Assembly: GCA_030950825.1 (NCBI GenBank)
Contig: JAUZQT010000036.1
Location: 1 to 8,139, forward strand
DNA from: Mariprofundaceae bacterium
GTDB lineage: Bacteria > Pseudomonadota > Zetaproteobacteria > Mariprofundales > Mariprofundaceae
Reading direction: 5' to 3'
Length of the DNA stretch: 8,139 nucleotides
In this document: positions 5,870-8,139 of the stretch, one piece after another
Layout: each line of letters begins with the position of its first letter
Numbering within the stretch: position 1 is the first letter of the stretch
Notes under the pieces: model-generated
What the model was told of the DNA's origin: nothing
Seen by the model: only the letters and a program-made list of their open reading frames with translations
Databases searched by the model: none
Made by a program: the position numbers and the translations under genes

Positions 5870-7201
5870 TTATGCTTGGCGATCTTTTTCTTGCTGCCAC
5901 TCAGACAATGGCTTGGACACAGGATTTGTGGTGGCTTCAGCGATGATATGTTTGACACATTTTTGCTCCAAAAGACGATCACGTGTTGTTGCCATCTGTT
6001 TATCCTGGCCTTTCATCCAAGCAATAAATTGATCGTGACCTTCACCTGGGTATTGTTTTGACATCAACTCAAGTTCAGCGTCAACATCGTCTTTACCCAA
6101 TGTAATATTTGCCGTATCGCGAAGAGATTGAATCAATACAGAAAGCTTCAGGCTGCGTTCTGCGCGTTCGAGCACTTCTTTTTTGAATGCTTCATCTGCA
6201 AGCATGTCATCGCTCATATCCATATTTTGCTGCTTCATGTTTTGCACGACGCGCTGCATGGTGTTTTTTGTTTCTTCTATAATCAGACGCTCTGGGATGG
6301 ATATTTCATTGGCCAGTAGCAGCGCGTCCAATGCCGCATCGCGTGTTGCTTGAAAGGATGCTTCGTCGGCTTCATTACCCAAACGGCATTGTGCATCTTC
6401 GCGTAAGGCAGCGGAATTATCAAAGCCCAACATCTTGGCCAATGCATCAGCATCTTCGGCATTGGCCGATTGCGCTACAGAATTCACATGGGTCTCGAAG
6501 CGAGCCTCTTTTCCTGCTAAATGGGCGGCCTGATAATCATCAGGAAAGCGTATATTCACAGAAATATTCTCGTCTGCTTTGCGGCCGATTAATTGTTCTT
6601 CAAAACCAGGGATGAATTCTCCAGAGCCAAGTACCAATGCAACACTTTCACCTTCACCGCCATCAAAGGGTTCGTTATCAATAAATCCGACAAAATCAAT
6701 GTTAAGTTGGTCGCCAACCTCTGCGTTGCGACCATCTTCAATAGTGTACTGAACCTGAGATTTTTGTAGGCGATCAACAACAGCATCAACATCAGAGTCT
6801 TCAACAAAAACTGTAGTTTTATCAAATGTAAGATTAGAAAGGTTAGCGACATCCACTTTAGGCCAAGTGACAACATTCATCTTGAATGTAAACTGACCAT
6901 CAGGTTGCACTTCGGGAACTGTCAGTTCAGGTTGAACAGCTGGTATTAGACCAGAGGCTTCGATAGCGCCTGTATAATGAAGTTGCAACAGTTCAGATAC
7001 GGTGTCTTCATGCAGTTTTGCACCAAATTGTTTTTGAATAACATGCGCAGGCGTTTTGCCAGGGCGGAATCCAGGTAACTTTGCTTGGCTTTTTATCTTA
7101 AGCGCGTGCCCTGAATAAATTCGGTCGTATTCAGCTTGTGGTAATGTTACATGAACCAGATGCTCGCTATCATTTAGCTGCTTAACATTTGTTTGAATCA
7201 T
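5870..7201 (-). CDS. tig: Trigger factor (ribosome-associated chaperone, PPIase)
   Basis: A 443-residue chaperone that binds ribosomal protein L23 at the exit tunnel and shields nascent chains. The N-terminal ribosome-binding domain (about 1-145) carries the signature GFRPGKTP (44-51). The FKBP-type peptidyl-prolyl isomerase domain (about 157-243) includes EVGDQLNIDFVGFID, the GEF.PGFEE motif (194-202) and a final ETHV strand. The helical C-terminal chaperone domain (about 250-443) has its long arms. Length is normal for the family. The ATG start has GGAG (7209-7212) 7 bases upstream, enclosed in a perfect hairpin. The gene heads the tig-clpP-clpX-lon-hupB series. Its promoter is not evident: a terminator-like hairpin (7243-7271) stands between it and tRNA-Leu. 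Confidence 0.98.
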   Translation of the reverse strand: MIQTNVKQLNDSEHLVHVTLPQAEYDRIYSGHALKIKSQAKLPGFRPGKTPAHVIQKQFGAKLHEDTVSELLQLHYTGAIEASGLIPAVQPELTVPEVQPDGQFTFKMNVVTWPKVDVANLSNLTFDKTTVFVEDSDVDAVVDRLQKSQVQYTIEDGRNAEVGDQLNIDFVGFIDNEPFDGGEGESVALVLGSGEFIPGFEEQLIGRKADENISVNIRFPDDYQAAHLAGKEARFETHVNSVAQSANAEDADALAKMLGFDNSAALREDAQCRLGNEADEASFQATRDAALDALLLANEISIPERLIIEETKNTMQRVVQNMKQQNMDMSDDMLADEAFKKEVLERAERSLKLSVLIQSLRDTANITLGKDDVDAELELMSKQYPGEGHDQFIAWMKGQDKQMATTRDRLLEQKCVKHIIAEATTNPVSKPLSEWQQEKDRQA

Positions 7202-7216
7202 TGATGGTCTCCATCA
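7202..7216 (-). promoter_or_regulatory. Hairpin enclosing the tig Shine-Dalgarno
   Basis: TGATGG and CCATCA form a perfect 6-bp stem with loop AGA, directly against the tig ATG (7199-7201). The GGAG Shine-Dalgarno (7209-7212) lies half in the stem and half in the loop, so folding would hinder ribosome binding. The stem is short and the 3-base loop tight, so the effect could be mild or temperature dependent. Regulation is inferred. Confidence 0.45.
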
Positions 7217-7242
7217 TGGAAAATAAGCGTTGTCTCAAAATT

Positions 7243-7271
7243 AACAAAGCCACATAAAATGTGGCTTTGTT
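7243..7271 (-). terminator. Terminator-like hairpin between tRNA-Leu and tig
   Basis: A perfect 13-bp stem, AACAAAGCCACAT (7243-7255) with its complement at 7259-7271, and a 3-base loop. On the minus strand the 3' arm ends GGCTTTGTT and continues AATTTTG, a moderate U-rich tail. The form resembles the terminator at 161-200 (AAAGCC.CA stem). It probably ends the tRNA-Leu transcript. It lies 41 bases before tig, so any tig promoter upstream of it would be attenuated. Confidence 0.75.
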
Positions 7272-7281
7272 TATCCATATT

Positions 7282-7421
7282 ATTCATAAATACTGGTGCG
7301 CCCTTGCTTGTTGCCCACAACGAACCCCTTATCGGTTGCCCGTAAGCGTGCCTACGGAAGACCCTTCTCTAAATCCGTTGCAAACAAATCTTCTTCACAA
7401 TCATTACGCCGATTCATGAAT
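7282..7421 (-). repeat. Palindromic element, copy B
   Basis: A 140-base diverged copy of 4912-5056. The ends are ATTCATAAAT (7282-7291) and ATTCATGAAT (7412-7421). The centre again has CCGTA and TACGG around 8 bases. The longer arms are decayed in sequence but still pair as TTGTT/CAACG with CGTTG/AACAA. The best match to copy A is at the tig-distal end, where both contain ATGATTG and TTTGCAAC. On the minus strand the shared frame reads MNRRNDCEEDLFATDLEKGLP, then a TAG, then ARLRATDKGFVVGNKQGR and a TAA at the element end. It lies between tRNA-Leu and the hairpin upstream of tig. Confidence 0.8.
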
Positions 7422-7433
7422 AACAAGTTAAAA

Positions 7434-7517
<84 letters not shown>

Positions 7518-7583
7518 ATAAAATACATAAAACAAAGAACAATCGTAGCTCTGCGGCCAAGCAAGTTGTGCAGTGCGGCGCGA

Positions 7584-7611
7584 ACTATGCCACCCTGTAG
7601 TACAAAATCAA
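7584..7611 (-). promoter_or_regulatory. Candidate tRNA-Leu promoter
   Basis: On the minus strand TTGATT (7606-7611) is followed after 16 bases by CATAGT (7584-7589), and then by TCGCGCCGC, a GC-rich discriminator much like the one downstream of the tRNA-Val candidate. Each hexamer matches 4 of 6 consensus bases. Transcription would start about 60 bases before the mature tRNA 5' end, a usual leader length. Confidence 0.4.
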
Positions 7612-7646
7612 TGGACTCATCTAGATGGCTGGATATTCGACATCCA

Positions 7647-7679
7647 CAAGTGCCTGTGCGTGCTGCACGCAGACACTTG
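7647..7679. repeat. GTGCGTGC hairpin, first copy of a direct repeat
   Basis: CAAGTG-CTG-CGTGC can pair with GCACG-CAG-CACTTG, with one mismatch and a 2-base bulge, forming a long imperfect hairpin. Its left arm CAAGTGCCTGTGCGTGC (7647-7663) recurs as CAAGTGTTTGTGCGTGC at 7757-7773, 15 of 17 identical, both preceded by ATCC. The second copy lacks a clear right arm. No T-run follows on either side. Function unknown. Confidence 0.5.
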
Positions 7680-7756
7680 GGAATGATTGTTTTATGGTTT
7701 AGCAGAGTATCTTGTGAGTATGCTGAATAGTTACTCTTATTTTTACCTAGATCCTG

Positions 7757-7773
7757 CAAGTGTTTGTGCGTGC
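7757..7773. repeat. Second copy of the CAAGTG..TGTGCGTGC direct repeat
   Basis: This copy is 110 bases from the first and in the same orientation. It differs at two adjacent bases (CC to TT). The bases after it (AGAGTGTAAG) no longer form the hairpin seen in the first copy, so the shared unit is the left arm only. Confidence 0.5.
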
Positions 7774-8032
7774 AGAGTGTAAGATATTGGTTTACATGGC
7801 GTATTGAAAAAATACGTAGTCACCTTATTTGTACAATACCTTCGCCAATTTTTATCCTGAAACCAAGACAAAAAGTTAATGTTTGTAACAGTTTTATTTG
7901 AGTGTAATCCGTCGTCCGCTCAGTCCTGTGTTAGCCTTATACCCCTGGTTCTCTTATGGAAGATTCCTCAAAAAAACTATGATCATGCAATCTACACGAT
8001 AATTTTTACGTACAATAAAAATAATATAACTG

Positions 8033-8060
8033 CTTGAAATATATAGATATTACTCCATAC
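8033..8060 (+). promoter_or_regulatory. Sigma-32-like (heat-shock) promoter
   Basis: CTTGAAA (8033-8039) is a full match to the RpoH -35 consensus. After 13 bases comes CTCCATAC (8053-8060), 5 of 7 defined positions of the -10 consensus CCCCATNT. Transcription would start near 8067, about 40 bases before the ATG at 8107. The alternative is a sigma-70 promoter using the TATAAC at 8070-8075, but that has no matching -35. Confidence 0.5.
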
Positions 8061-8106
8061 TTATGTTATTATAACTCTCTGATTTCCAGAAAAAACGGGG
8101 GTTCAA

Positions 8107-8139
8107 ATGATGGATCAATCAAGTGCCAATGATGAGTAC
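8107..8139 (+). CDS. Start of an unidentified plus-strand gene (partial)
   Basis: Eleven codons, MMDQSSANDEY, run to the window edge. The start has a G-run (8097-8101) 5 bases upstream, a modest ribosome-binding site, and an in-frame TGA at 8080-8082 fixes the start at one of the two adjacent ATGs. The N-terminus is polar and acidic, with no sign of a signal peptide in the part visible. The sigma-32-like promoter just upstream suggests a stress-induced product. Acidic, polar N-termini occur in GrpE and in many other proteins, so I do not name it. Confidence 0.5.
   Translation, partial: MMDQSSANDEY

Larger units (their letters stand above)
7518..8106. other. Intergenic region between divergent transcription units
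   Basis: I find no convincing gene in these 590 bases. On the tRNA side are a candidate tRNA-Leu promoter (7584-7611) and a hairpin and direct repeat built on GTGCGTGC (7647-7679 and 7757-7773). The middle (7780-7970) shows nothing I can identify. From about 7975 to 8080 it is very AT-rich and ends in a sigma-32-like promoter facing the plus-strand gene at the right edge. The one longer minus-strand frame here (7496-7759) runs into tRNA-Leu and is not credible as a gene. Confidence 0.55.

Noticed and set aside
4912..7421. CRISPR array or complete insertion sequence
   Set aside because: There are only two diverged copies 2.2 kb apart, with no spacer-repeat pattern and no transposase frame.

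Overview
The window is a bacterial protein-quality-control locus. Transcribed right to left (minus strand), the order is tRNA-Leu(UAG), tig, clpP, clpX, lon, an HU gene of the hupB type, tRNA-Val(UAC), tRNA-Asp(GUC). The order tig-clpP-clpX-lon-hupB is typical of Proteobacteria. The protein sequences (an HU-beta-like protein, ClpX with an N-terminal zinc domain, Lon of the LonA type) fit a proteobacterium with moderate to low GC. A gamma- or zeta-like lineage is possible, but I cannot fix the genus from the sequence.

Layout. 1-160: window edge with short open frames and no gene I can name. 161-200: intrinsic terminator of the tRNA-Val/tRNA-Asp transcript. 224-436: the two tRNAs, with a candidate stable-RNA promoter at 468-495. 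500-772: HU. 857-3292: lon. 3502-4758: clpX. 5065-5664: clpP. 5870-7201: tig. 7243-7271: a strong inverted repeat that looks like the tRNA-Leu terminator. 7434-7517: tRNA-Leu. 7518-8106: about 590 bases without a recognised gene, holding candidate promoters and a repeated GTGCGTGC motif. 8107 to the edge: the first 11 codons of a plus-strand gene, preceded by a sequence very like a sigma-32 (heat-shock) promoter.

How the genes work together. Trigger factor receives nascent chains at the ribosome. ClpX unfolds tagged or damaged proteins into the ClpP chamber. Lon degrades misfolded and regulatory proteins by itself. HU is a nucleoid protein and a known Lon substrate in E. coli.

The least expected content lies between the genes. 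The clpP-clpX gap (4912-5056) and the tRNA-Leu-tig gap (7282-7421) each hold a diverged copy of one 140-145-base palindromic element with matching ends. On the minus strand both copies share the same reading frame, and the translations are alike (NR..DCE..LFAT...P...R.T.K.FV). In the first copy this frame runs directly on from the clpP stop codon for 54 codons. The closest known concept is the Rickettsia palindromic element. Small dyads also sit in front of hupB, lon, clpX, clpP and tig, and the one before tig encloses its Shine-Dalgarno sequence. Lon and ClpP probably start downstream of their longest open frames, at starts with a good Shine-Dalgarno sequence.
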